Shown: positions 6,261 to 12,860, counted from the first letter of the stretch. The stretch: DNA of 14,327 nt from Solirubrobacterales bacterium 70-9 (GCA_001898095.1 MKSH01000019.1:6943-21269), one strand, 5' to 3'. Program-made: numbers and translations. Notes: a model not told the origin generated them from the letters alone.

Positions 6261-6848
6261 TTCGCGGTGGGCCTCGACGGCGGCGAGGATCCTCGCGTGG
6301 ACCTCCTCCACGGTCCCGGCTGCGTCGATGACGACCACGCGGTCGGCGGCGATCATCGCGATCTCGTCGTAGGCCTGGGCGACCTCGCGCTGCAGGTCGA
6401 GGCCCTCGGCCTCGAAGCGGTCTTCGCTCTGCGCCCGTCCCAGCCCGACCTCCGGATCGACCTTCAAGAGCAGCGTCAGGTCCGGCCAGAGCCCGTCGGT
6501 GGAGGTGTCGCAGAGGTTGATCACCTCACCGACGCCGAGCCCGCGCGCCGCGCCCTGATAGGCGACGCTGGAGTCGGAGAAGCGGTCGGAGACGACGTCG
6601 CGGCCGGCCTCCAGCGCCGGGCGGATCACCCGCTCGGTGAGGTCGGCGCGGGCAGCGAGGAAGAGCAGCAGCTCGGCCAGCGGCTCCAGCTCGACCGCCG
6701 GATCGGCGAGCAGCGTGCGGATCCGCTCGGCGGCGTCGGTGCCGCCCGGCTCGCGGATCGCGACCGTCTCCGCACCGAGCGCCTCGACCAGCAGGCGCGC
6801 CTGGGTGCTCTTGCCGGAGCCGTCCACTCCCTCGAGGGAGATGAACAC
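6258..6848 (-). CDS. tmk: Thymidylate kinase (dTMP kinase)
   Basis: A 196-residue enzyme phosphorylating dTMP to dTDP for DNA synthesis. The P-loop GVDGSGKST lies at residues 7-15, the REPGGT motif that positions the acceptor nucleotide at 32-37, SDRF at 87-90, VAYQGAARGLG at 95-105 and a LID segment GRAQSEDRFE at 137-146. It is slightly shorter than the usual 205-215 residues but has all motifs. The start is GTG, with GGAAGG about 9 nt upstream. It lies 53 bp downstream of topA, a gap almost completely filled by a 16-codon mini-ORF in the same frame. Its TGA stop coincides with the edge of structured element copy 2. Confidence 0.96.
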   Translation of the reverse strand: MFISLEGVDGSGKSTQARLLVEALGAETVAIREPGGTDAAERIRTLLADPAVELEPLAELLLFLAARADLTERVIRPALEAGRDVVSDRFSDSSVAYQGAARGLGVGEVINLCDTSTDGLWPDLTLLLKVDPEVGLGRAQSEDRFEAEGLDLQREVAQAYDEIAMIAADRVVVIDAAGTVEEVHARILAAVEAHRE

Positions 6849-6851
6849 GGC

Positions 6852-6902
6852 TCAGACCTTCCGGACCAGCGCCGCGCTCGTCTCGGCCGCGCCGGCGGCC
6901 AT
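6852..6902 (-). CDS. Possible 16-codon mini-ORF bridging topA and tmk
   Basis: On the minus strand the topA stop is part of TGATG, so an ATG at 6902 overlaps it by one base. The frame encodes MAAGAAETSAALVRKV and stops with TGA at 6854-6852, leaving just 3 nt before the tmk GTG. It is in the same frame as tmk. It could pass ribosomes from topA to tmk by termination-reinitiation, or it could be a former N-terminal extension of tmk cut by a stop codon. No function is known, and chance is possible. Confidence 0.25.
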   Translation of the reverse strand: MAAGAAETSAALVRKV

Positions 6903-9244
6903 CAGCCTTTCGTGCCCGCTTTGGCGCGTTTGACGCCGCGCGTCGCGGTGTCGGCTTTCGAGACTTTCGCTTTTTTGGCTTTGGCTTTTTTCGGAGGAGC
7001 GTCCTCGTCGCCTTTCGGCTCCGGCTTCGCTTCCATCTCTTCTTTGGCTTTTTTCGCCGCTTCGCGCTCCGCCCGCCGTTTCTTCATCTCCTGCATCGAC
7101 TCGCAGTCGTCGTTCAGGCAGAGGTTCCAGGGGCGGCCACGGAAGGGCTGGACTTTCAGCCGCGGCGTCTTGTCGCAGATCGAGCAGCGTTCCTCGAGCC
7201 GGAAGACGTCGCCGCGCTGGGGCAGCGGGAAGGTCTGGTCGCACGAGTTCGGATCGTCGGGCTCCGCTTCGGCTTTCCAGCCGCTGCAGCCGACGAACCG
7301 TTTGCCCGATTTTTTCGCCCGGATGATCCGCAGCATGTTCGGCGAACCGTCCTCCTTCGTCCGGCCCGCTTCCTCGCAGACTTTGCAGGGGCCGAGGATG
7401 CGGTCCTCGTCCATCCCTTTCCAGACGACTTTGGCGAGGTCTTCTTTTTTCTCGTCGATCTCCGTCCAGGTCTTGTGGAGGAGTTCGCGCGAGTCGCCGA
7501 CGACCTTCGACTTCGTCATCTCGCCCTGGGCGATCTGGTCCATCTCGGCCTCGATGTCGGCGGTCATCTCCGGCGTCGCCATGCGCGGGACGTATTTTTT
7601 GAACGCCTCGTAGAGGGCGATCCCGGTCTCGGTCGGGATCGGCGGGTTGCCGTAGACGTAGCCGCGGTCGAAGAGCTTCTGGATGATGTCGGCGCGGGTG
7701 GCTTTGGTGCCGAGGCCGCGCTCCTCCATCAGCTCGATCAGTTTGCCCTGCGAGATCCGCGACGGCGGCAGCGTCTCTTTGCCGATGATCCAGGGGTTCG
7801 CGTCGGGCTCCCCCTCGGCGCGGAACTCCGGCACCGCGGCGAGGTCGAGCGACTGGCCCTCCTGCAGCGCCGGGATCTCCTCGTCGGCGGAGCGAGCGTA
7901 GGTGTAGATGCCGGCGAACCCGGGGTCGACGACGACCGAGCCGCGGACGAAGTAGGTCTCCGTCCCGGCCTCGATGTCGGCGCGGGTCGACTCGGTGATC
8001 ATCGGCGGGCTGAAGGTGGCGAGGAAGCGCCGCATGACCAGTTCGTAGACCCGTTTCTTCGGCCCCTCGAGGGCGCCCGGCTGGATCGCCTGGGTCGGGT
8101 AGATCGGCGGGTGGGCGGCGTCTTCTTTTTTGCCCCGCGTCGGCGTCAACGTCGGCATGTCGTTGAGCCCGGCGGCGGCGGAGAACTCTTTGACCTTGGT
8201 CAGCGAGCGGATCAGCTCCCGCGTCGGCAGCGAGCTCGGGTAGACCGTGTTGTCGGTACGGGGGTAGGAGATGAACCCGTCCATGTAGAGGTCCTCGGCG
8301 ATCCGCATCGGGCTCGCCGGGGGGATCCCGAGGCGCGACGAGGCGTCCGTGGGGAAGGCCGTGGTGTTCAGCGGGGTCGGCGGTTTGCGGGTGTTTTTCC
8401 GCGCCGTCACCGCTTTCACGACGCCCGGGCCGGTGGTCCCGGCGAGCGCCTTGTCGGCTTCCGCTTTCTCCCAGAATTTGTCGACGGTGTGGTGCGTCTC
8501 GAAGGTCCCGTCGGGGTGCTCGAACTTGGCGAACAGTTCCCAGAACGGTTTCGCGACGTGGGCGCGGCGCTCCATCTCGCGCTCGACGATCAGGCCGAGG
8601 GTCGGGCTCTGGACGCGGCCGACGGAGAGGAAGTTGGAGCCGAAGCGGCGGGTCGAGAGCGAGACCGCGCGGGTCAGCGTCGCCCCCCAGAGCAGGTCGA
8701 TGTCCTGGCGCGCGGCGCCGGCGTTGGCCAGCGGGTAGCTCAGGTAGTCGAGGTTCTCGAAGGCGCGGAGAAGTTCCTCTTTGGTCGTCGCCGAGTAGCG
8801 GGCGCGGAGGATTTTCAGCGTCCCCGCGGCGGTGTCCTCGCGGCTGCCGAGCGCCGGGTTGGCGTCCAGCATCTCCTCCAAGGCCTCGAGCCCGATCAGC
8901 TCGCCCTCGCGGTCGAAGTCGGTTGCGATCACCAGCTCGTCGGCTCCCTTGGCCGCTTTCTTGATCGCTTTGACGACGTTTTTGTCGGTCGCCTCCTTGA
9001 TCAGATCGGCGTCGATCAGATCGTGGAGGTCGGTCTTCTGCCAGTTCGAGTAGCCCTCGGGGAAGGCCGGGCCGAGCACGTGGCCCTTCAGGCCGATCGC
9101 CATTTCCTCGTTGCCTTCGGCGTCGGTCCAGGTGTAGAAGGGGACTTTGTAGCTTTTGTCCGCTTTCGGGCCGCCGCTCGACGCGCCGAGGACCTCGGCG
9201 ATTTTTTTCGCGCTGCTGTTCTTCTCGGTCACGATCAGTCTCAT
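6902..9244 (-). CDS. topA: DNA topoisomerase I, archaeal-type TopA (type IA)
   Basis: A 780-residue type IA topoisomerase that relaxes negative supercoils by single-strand passage. The TOPRIM domain has E7 (IVTEKNSSAKKIA) and D109/D111 (IATDFDREGELIGLEAL). The nucleophile is Y327 in FISYPRTDNTVYP, with R329; GLGTKATRADIIQKLFDRGYV is at 510-530. GHVLGPAFPEGYSNW and the SYPRTDNTVYP signature match archaeal-type enzymes; the common bacterial form reads roughly TYMRTDST and GIGRPSTY. Cysteines 620/623/653/668 and 687/690/709/714 suggest two C-terminal zinc ribbons, followed by a Lys/Ala-rich tail (720-780) as in actinobacterial TopA. Lysines are mostly AAA in the parts I read, whereas neighbours use AAG. 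The ATG lacks a Shine-Dalgarno and has TACCCT 9 nt upstream, so the transcript may be leaderless. First gene of topA-tmk-holB. Confidence 0.95.
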   Translation of the reverse strand: MRLIVTEKNSSAKKIAEVLGASSGGPKADKSYKVPFYTWTDAEGNEEMAIGLKGHVLGPAFPEGYSNWQKTDLHDLIDADLIKEATDKNVVKAIKKAAKGADELVIATDFDREGELIGLEALEEMLDANPALGSREDTAAGTLKILRARYSATTKEELLRAFENLDYLSYPLANAGAARQDIDLLWGATLTRAVSLSTRRFGSNFLSVGRVQSPTLGLIVEREMERRAHVAKPFWELFAKFEHPDGTFETHHTVDKFWEKAEADKALAGTTGPGVVKAVTARKNTRKPPTPLNTTAFPTDASSRLGIPPASPMRIAEDLYMDGFISYPRTDNTVYPSSLPTRELIRSLTKVKEFSAAAGLNDMPTLTPTRGKKEDAAHPPIYPTQAIQPGALEGPKKRVYELVMRRFLATFSPPMITESTRADIEAGTETYFVRGSVVVDPGFAGIYTYARSADEEIPALQEGQSLDLAAVPEFRAEGEPDANPWIIGKETLPPSRISQGKLIELMEERGLGTKATRADIIQKLFDRGYVYGNPPIPTETGIALYEAFKKYVPRMATPEMTADIEAEMDQIAQGEMTKSKVVGDSRELLHKTWTEIDEKKEDLAKVVWKGMDEDRILGPCKVCEEAGRTKEDGSPNMLRIIRAKKSGKRFVGCSGWKAEAEPDDPNSCDQTFPLPQRGDVFRLEERCSICDKTPRLKVQPFRGRPWNLCLNDDCESMQEMKKRRAEREAAKKAKEEMEAKPEPKGDEDAPPKKAKAKKAKVSKADTATRGVKRAKAGTKG

Positions 9245-9253
9245 CGGGCGGCG

Positions 9254-9259
9254 AGGGTA
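9254..9259 (-). promoter_or_regulatory. Putative -10 element (TACCCT) of topA
   Basis: TACCCT on the minus strand fits the actinobacterial TANNNT -10 pattern. It ends 9 nt before the topA ATG, and no Shine-Dalgarno is visible between. That suggests a leaderless or nearly leaderless mRNA. No clear -35 is seen upstream. Confidence 0.35.
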
Positions 9260-9328
9260 GCAGGGCCGCTCGGCCGCCCTCTCGGCGTCTCCACCGGAGA
9301 ATCACCGCGGGCCGCCGGCCTTTGCGCT

Positions 9329-9334
9329 TAGGAT
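9329..9334 (+). promoter_or_regulatory. Putative -10 element (TAGGAT) of the epimerase gene
   Basis: TAGGAT is a good actinobacterial -10 hexamer and ends 10 nt before the ATG at 9345. The intervening bases (CGCTCCCCTG) contain no Shine-Dalgarno, again pointing to a leaderless transcript. No convincing -35 is visible. Confidence 0.45.
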
Positions 9335-9344
9335 CGCTCCCCTG

Positions 9345-10277
9345 ATGAAGACCTTGGTAACCGGCGGCGCCGGCTTTATCGGCTCCAATCTGGTCGACGC
9401 GGTGCTCGCTCGCGGCGACGAGGTGACCGTGCTCGACAACTTCGCGACCGGGCGGCGGGTGAACCTCGAGGGCGCCCTGGCGGCCGGCGCGAAGCTGGCC
9501 GAGGTCGACATCTGCGACGGGCCCGCGGTCGACGGGGTCTTCGCCGACGCGCAGCCCGAGCTGGTCTTCCACCTGGCCGCGCAGATCGACGTGCGCCGCT
9601 CGGTCACCGAACCGGCCTTCGACGCGGCGGTCAACGTCGGCGGCACCGCCAACGTGCTGGAGGCGGCCCGCGCGCACGGGGTCCAGCGGGTGATCTTCGT
9701 CTCCACCGGCGGGGCCCTCTACGGCGAGGGCGCCGACAAGCAGCTGCCGCTGCCGGAGTCGACGCCGATCGCGCCGCTCTCCGGCTACGGCCAGTCGAAG
9801 TACGCGGCGGAGGGTTACCTCGGCCTCTACGAACGGCTGCACGGGCTGTCGGGGATGTCGCTGCGGCTGGGCAACGTCTACGGGCCGCGCCAGGACCCGC
9901 TCGGCGAGGCGGGCGTGGTGGCGATCTTCTGCGGGCTGGTCAGCCGCGGCGGCGCGCCGCTCGTCTACGGCGACGGCACCCAGACCCGCGACTACATATA
10001 TGTGGGAGATGTCGTGCAGGCGGCGCTGGCGGCGGGCGCGACGCGGCTCGGCGGCGCGGTCAACATCGGCACCGGGCGCGAGGCGAGCGTCCTCGACCTG
10101 GTCGACATCCTCGCCGGCCTGGCCGGGCGGGACGATTTCACGCCGGAGTTCGCGCCACCGCGCGCGGGCGAGGTCCAGCGCATCTCGCTCGACGCCTCGA
10201 TGGCCGAACGGGAGCTGGACTGGGCACCGGCGACGGCGCTCGAGCAAGGGCTCGCCCAGACGCTCGCCGCTGTTTAG
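9345..10277 (+). CDS. NAD-dependent epimerase/dehydratase, UDP-glucose 4-epimerase-like
   Basis: A 310-residue extended SDR-family enzyme. The Rossmann motif [10 protein letters not shown] is at residues 6-15, the NAD ribose-binding aspartate is D31 ([12 protein letters not shown]), and [12 protein letters not shown] (76-87) is typical of GalE-like enzymes. Catalytic residues are S120/T121 ([10 protein letters not shown]), Y148 and K152 ([11 protein letters not shown]). [13 protein letters not shown] and [18 protein letters not shown] complete the sugar-nucleotide family signature. It probably epimerises a UDP-hexose for cell-wall or exopolysaccharide synthesis; the substrate cannot be fixed from sequence. 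It is divergent from topA and followed 35 bp downstream by the SirC-type gene, with which it may be co-transcribed despite unrelated function. Confidence 0.92.
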   Translation: MKTLVTGGAGFIGSNLVDAVLARGDEVTVLDNFATGRRVNLEGALAAGAKLAEVDICDGPAVDGVFADAQPELVFHLAAQIDVRRSVTEPAFDAAVNVGGTANVLEAARAHGVQRVIFVSTGGALYGEGADKQLPLPESTPIAPLSGYGQSKYAAEGYLGLYERLHGLSGMSLRLGNVYGPRQDPLGEAGVVAIFCGLVSRGGAPLVYGDGTQTRDYIYVGDVVQAALAAGATRLGGAVNIGTGREASVLDLVDILAGLAGRDDFTPEFAPPRAGEVQRISLDASMAERELDWAPATALEQGLAQTLAAV

Positions 10278-10312
10278 CTGCCGCTGAAGCCGGATCACTA
10301 ACCTCTGAGGCG

Positions 10313-11062
10313 ATGCCAGCTCAGGCTTACGCCGGCAAGGAGTGCGTCTGCCAGTTCCGTAAAGGGATCTGCGACCAGTCCTGCGTGCGCGACATGCTGG
10401 ACACGCCGTTCTACATCGCCTGCCTGAAACTGAGCGGGCGCAAGTGCCTGGTCGTCGGCGGCGGCGACATCGGCCTGGAGAAGGTCGAGGGTCTGCTCGC
10501 CTGTGGCGGCGACGTCACCCTGCAGGCGCCGGAGGCGCATCCGGAGCTGCAGGCGCTCGCCGAGGAGGGTTCGATCGAGTGGGACCGGCGCGAGTACCAG
10601 GGCGCCGAGGACCTCGAGGGCGCCTTCCTGGTGATCGCCGCAACCGACGACTCCGAGGTCAACATCGGCATCTACTACGACGCCGAGAAGCGGGCGATGC
10701 TGGCCAACGTCGTCGACGTGCCGCCGCTCTGCAACTTCATCCTCCCGGCAATCGTCCGCACCGGCCCGCTGGCAATCGCGATCTCGACCGCGGGCGCCTC
10801 ACCGGCCCTGGCGAAGCGGATGAAGCGCGAAGTCGCCGACCTCTTCGGCGAGGACTACGCCCGCCTTGCGGTGATGCTGAACGACGTCCGCGGCTGGGCC
10901 AAGGGCACCCTCCCCACCTACGACGACCGCAAAGAGTTCTTCGAGGGCATCGTCAACGGCGATCCCGACCCGGTCGACCTGTTGCGCGAAGGCCGCGAGG
11001 CCGACCTGCTGGCGATCATCGACGCCGCCAAAGAGCGCGCCGCCTCGACCCTGACCGCCTAG
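10313..11062 (+). CDS. Precorrin-2 dehydrogenase / sirohydrochlorin ferrochelatase-type protein (SirC / CysG N-domain)
   Basis: A 249-residue protein. After an N-terminal extension, [38 protein letters not shown] forms the NAD-binding Rossmann start (about 33-70), and [32 protein letters not shown] is the hallmark of SirC/CysG-type precorrin-2 oxidases. The expected reaction is NAD-dependent oxidation of precorrin-2 to sirohydrochlorin, for siroheme (sulfite/nitrite reductase) or cobalamin. No uroporphyrinogen methyltransferase domain is fused. The first 27 residues hold four cysteines (C11, C13, C20, C24) not usual for the family; M28 would be the conventional start, but its upstream sequence has no ribosome binding site. 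GAGG lies 2 nt before the ATG used here, and TAACCT (10299-10304) could be a -10 for a leaderless message. A compact terminator hairpin follows. Confidence 0.85.
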   Translation: MPAQAYAGKECVCQFRKGICDQSCVRDMLDTPFYIACLKLSGRKCLVVGGGDIGLEKVEGLLACGGDVTLQAPEAHPELQALAEEGSIEWDRREYQGAEDLEGAFLVIAATDDSEVNIGIYYDAEKRAMLANVVDVPPLCNFILPAIVRTGPLAIAISTAGASPALAKRMKREVADLFGEDYARLAVMLNDVRGWAKGTLPTYDDRKEFFEGIVNGDPDPVDLLREGREADLLAIIDAAKERAASTLTA

Positions 11063-11074
11063 CCGGGCCCGGAC

Positions 11075-11097
11075 GCTGCCCTAAACCGGGCAGCTTT
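11075..11097 (+). terminator. Rho-independent-like terminator after the SirC-type gene
   Basis: GCTGCCC (11075-11081) pairs with GGGCAGC (11088-11094) around a TAAACC loop and is followed by TTTCTC. It sits 13 bp after the TAG stop. The T-run is short, but stem, loop and position fit an intrinsic terminator. Confidence 0.65.
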
Positions 11098-11267
11098 CTC
11101 GGCAGGCCGAACCAGGGCAGCCAACCGCCCTCGCCGGACGCGGGTGATCGCGGCGATCTCCTCGTCCGCCAGGGGCGGCGTTGCCGTCGAGGCTGGGCGC
11201 CGGCGTGGCGGAGGGCGCGGTGGCGGAGGGTAGGGACGGGGGGCCTGAAAGGGACGGCGAAGGACGC

Positions 11268-11317
11268 GGCCCTCTCGTAGGCGGTCCGGGCAGGCTGTGA
11301 CCGCCTACGAGAGGGCC
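11268..11317. repeat. Perfect 19-bp inverted repeat with 12-nt loop
   Basis: Bases 11268-11286 are exactly reverse-complementary to 11299-11317. The loop is CGGGCAGGCTGT. Its sequence is unrelated to the other hairpins of the region. No U-tract follows on either strand. It could be a terminator for read-through from marR or part of a repeat family. Confidence 0.7.
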
Positions 11318-11432
11318 GGGTCTCGGGGAGAGGGGCGAGGGCGCGGGTCCCGTGCGGGTCGCGCCGAGGGCCCGCGACGATGTGCGCGGGATCGGTGCGG
11401 AACTCCACGTTCCTTAAGGAGATTCCGGGGCG

Positions 11433-11474
11433 CTGCATGAGTTGAACACACCCTGGTGTGTTCAACTCATGCAG
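11433..11474. repeat. 42-bp palindrome: perfect 20-bp arms with 2-nt centre
   Basis: Bases 11433-11452 are exactly reverse-complementary to 11455-11474, with CT at the centre. The arms contain GAGTTGAACACACC, less GC-rich than the surroundings. As RNA it needs a larger loop, so it could work as a duplex-DNA site (protein binding, recombination) or as a very strong hairpin. Confidence 0.75.
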
Positions 11475-11600
11475 GGCCCGATCTTCCGCCGCGCTGAGCG
11501 GGTCGACCGCGTCCCCCGACCTGCGCCGGAACCCGCGCACTTCCCCCCGAAGCCTCGCGTCCCCCGCCGCAGGCGCCCCGAACCCCGCCGTCCCCTTGGA

Positions 11601-11645
11601 TGCGTTCGCAGTTACCCGTACGGGCTACGGGAAAGTGCGAACGCC
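11601..11645 (+). repeat. 45-bp structured intergenic element, copy 3
   Basis: Outer arms GCGTTCGCA (11602-11610) and TGCGAACGC (11636-11644) form 9 bp. The inner hairpin is CCCGTA (11615-11620) / TACGGG (11626-11631) with a 5-nt loop. Against copy 2 the outer inner-stem pair changes from T-A to C-G, keeping pairing. It lies 28 bp beyond the stop of the minus-strand marR gene. Confidence 0.75.
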
Positions 11646-11672
11646 CGAGGCGCCCGCGGGTGGCGCCCCGCG

Positions 11673-12179
11673 CTACTCGCCGCTACAAGCAGTGCCGCGG
11701 ACGGCGTCCAGAGTGGCGCGGAGCTCGTCGGCTTGTGACTCGGAGAGGCGGGCGGCGAAGGCCAGGTCGAGCTCGGTCGAGACGACCGGGACCATTTCTT
11801 CGAGCAGCTCGGCGCCCGCGGGCAGAAGGGTCGCGTAGCTGACGCGGCGGTCCGTCTCGCAGAAGGTGCGCTCGATCAGGCCCGCCTTGACGAGGCGGTC
11901 GACCAACTTGGTGAGGCCGCCGCGGGTGATCACGAGGGCCTCGGCGAGGTCGCCCATCTTCATCCGTTCGCCGTCCGCCGCGGCGATCGCGGCGAGCATC
12001 TCGAACCAGGCGAGCGGCGGCAGCTCGGCGGCGGCCAGGGCCTCCTGCATCCGGCCGCTGACGGCGGCGTGCGTGCGGGCGAGCGAACGCCACGCCTGAT
12101 GGTGGGGCGAGCAGGTCCCGAGCGGGTTCGGCTTTCCCCCGATGACGCGTTCGGTGCTGGCGGTGGACGAATCGGACAT
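11673..12179 (-). CDS. MarR-family transcriptional regulator
   Basis: A 168-residue dimeric winged-helix repressor. Helical N- and C-terminal segments (about 27-50 and 128-160) form the dimer interface. The DNA-binding domain spans about 56-120, with MKMGDLAEALVITRGGLTKLVDRLVKAGLIER as the helix-turn-helix and a wing containing the conserved D110-R111-R112. Three cysteines (C23, C107, C165) are present; C107 lies at the start of the wing, so thiol-based sensing is possible but speculative. The ATG at 12179 is preferred over an in-frame one at 12431, because the longer form would cross the divergent gene and its promoter and add unrelated residues. It is divergent from the yceI-FMN reductase operon and shares an operator-like dyad with it, consistent with autoregulation plus control of that operon. 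Confidence 0.92.
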   Translation of the reverse strand: MSDSSTASTERVIGGKPNPLGTCSPHHQAWRSLARTHAAVSGRMQEALAAAELPPLAWFEMLAAIAAADGERMKMGDLAEALVITRGGLTKLVDRLVKAGLIERTFCETDRRVSYATLLPAGAELLEEMVPVVSTELDLAFAARLSESQADELRATLDAVRGTACSGE

Positions 12180-12185
12180 GGACAG

Positions 12186-12214
12186 ATAATGACAGATAGA
12201 ACTTGTCGAGACAA
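12186..12214 (-). promoter_or_regulatory. Putative marR promoter (TTGTCT-N17-CATTAT), leaderless
   Basis: On the minus strand TTGTCT (12214-12209) and CATTAT (12191-12186) are 17 nt apart, each 4/6 matches to consensus. Only 6 nt separate the -10 from the ATG, so the transcript would start at or next to the start codon. A direct repeat GACAGATA occurs twice with 10-bp periodicity (12181-12188, 12191-12198) over the -10 region. Confidence 0.5.
12203..12214. promoter_or_regulatory. Candidate MarR operator TTGTC-GA-GACAA
   Basis: A 5+5 inverted repeat with a 2-bp centre overlaps the marR -35 and ends 3 bp before the proposed yceI -35. The flanks add imperfect symmetry (AAC on the left, GTT on the right). 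Its location in a divergent marR/target intergenic region is typical for MarR sites. A second small dyad, TCAAT-C-ATTGA (12256-12266), lies in the yceI leader. Confidence 0.5.
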
Positions 12215-12217
12215 TAG

Positions 12218-12245
12218 TTGCTGACTCAAGTATTTCTGCTACGAT
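12218..12245 (+). promoter_or_regulatory. Putative yceI operon promoter (TTGCTG-N16-TACGAT)
   Basis: TTGCTG (12218-12223) and TACGAT (12240-12245) are 16 nt apart; TACGAT is a good actinobacterial -10. Transcription would start near 12252, giving a leader of about 55 nt that includes the Shine-Dalgarno AAAGGCGAG before the ATG at 12307. Confidence 0.5.
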
Positions 12246-12306
12246 GGTTTCTGCGTCAATCATTGAACTTGAAACTCCCCCGCAAAGCAGCACGAAAGGC
12301 GAGCAA

Positions 12307-12858
12307 ATGAGCACCGACACCGTCAACCAGAGCGTCCCGGCCGGGGTCTGGACCGTCGACCCCGTCCACTCCTCCGTCTCCTTCGCGATCACCCACAACA
12401 ACGTCGCCACCTTCCGCAGCGGCTTCGACACCTACGAGGCGACCCTGACCGGCGGCGACGAGGCGAAGCTCGAGGGCACCGTCGACGTGCAGTCGATCGA
12501 CATCGACGAGGCACAGCTGAAGGGCCACCTGCTGTCGCCGGAATTCTTCGACGCGGAGCGCTTCCCGAAGCTGACCTTCGCCTCCGACCGGTTCGACGTC
12601 GCCGACGACGGCACCGTCCGCCTCTCCGGCGAGCTCGAGATCCACGGCGAGAAGCGCGAGGTCGAGGCGACCGGTCGCTTCGGTGAGCTCGGCGCCGACC
12701 TCGGCGGCAACCCCCGCGTCGCCCTCTCCGTCTCGACCGCGGTCGACCGCCGCGACTTCGGCCTCGCATTCAACGCCGACCTGCCGAACGGCGGCCAGGT
12801 CCTCGAGTGGGAGGTCGCGATCAACGTCGACCTCGAGCTCGTCGCCCAGGAGGCCTAG
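12307..12858 (+). CDS. YceI family protein (polyisoprenoid-binding lipocalin-like)
   Basis: A 183-residue protein with the YceI beta-barrel signature: GVWTVDPVHSSVSFAITH near the N-terminus, LLSPEFFDAERFPKLTFAS in the middle and LSGELEIHGEKREVEATG after it. The family binds isoprenoid or other long hydrophobic ligands in a barrel. Unlike periplasmic YceI of proteobacteria there is no signal peptide, so this one is probably cytoplasmic. The ATG at 12307 is chosen because AAAGGCGAG lies just upstream; an in-frame ATG at 12244 falls inside the proposed -10. The FMN reductase gene follows after 2 bp, so the two are co-transcribed, and both are probably MarR-controlled. A function in handling quinones or isoprenoids under redox stress is an inference from this company. 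Confidence 0.92.
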   Translation: MSTDTVNQSVPAGVWTVDPVHSSVSFAITHNNVATFRSGFDTYEATLTGGDEAKLEGTVDVQSIDIDEAQLKGHLLSPEFFDAERFPKLTFASDRFDVADDGTVRLSGELEIHGEKREVEATGRFGELGADLGGNPRVALSVSTAVDRRDFGLAFNADLPNGGQVLEWEVAINVDLELVAQEA

Positions 12859-12860
12859 TC

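Larger units (their letters stand above)
11063..11672. other. 610-bp convergent intergenic region with hairpins, no convincing gene
   Basis: This gap lies between the stops of the SirC-type gene (plus) and the marR gene (minus). It holds a terminator hairpin at 11075-11097 and three larger inverted repeats at 11268-11317, 11433-11474 and 11601-11645. Between 11098 and 11267 there is a short direct repeat GTGGCGGAGGG (11205-11215 and 11220-11230). A palindrome TCCTTAAGGA lies at 11411-11420. Open frames across the region run straight through the hairpins, are Arg/Pro-rich and show no family resemblance, so I do not call them genes. No tRNA-like fold was recognised. Confidence 0.6.

Noticed and set aside
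5061..7613. Long plus-strand open frame antisense to holB, tmk and topA
   Set aside because: All three minus-strand genes have intact catalytic or structural motifs. The plus frame shows none and is a high-GC shadow.
7475..9331. Plus-strand open frame antisense to topA
   Set aside because: Low-complexity Arg/Gly/Val composition with no recognisable domain, opposite a well-supported gene.
6852..10298. Very long minus-strand open frame (over 1,100 codons) across topA and the epimerase
   Set aside because: It is Arg/Pro/Gly-rich and out of frame with topA, which has clear motifs. It also runs antisense to the epimerase gene. Only its last 17 codons were kept, as the possible mini-ORF.
11433..11474. 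Considered as a LexA (SOS) box because of GAAC...GTTC at its core
   Set aside because: The spacing between GAAC and GTTC is far longer than in the actinobacterial site, and no SOS gene is adjacent.
11016..11540. Minus-strand open frame in the hairpin-rich gap
   Set aside because: It reads through two inverted repeats and overlaps the end of the SirC-type gene. No family features and no ribosome binding site were seen.
11442..11738. Plus-strand open frame in the hairpin-rich gap
   Set aside because: It starts inside the 42-bp palindrome, crosses element copy 3 and runs into marR. Part of its apparent peptide (CVRSYPY) recurs in a frame across copy 2 only because the repeat is shared.
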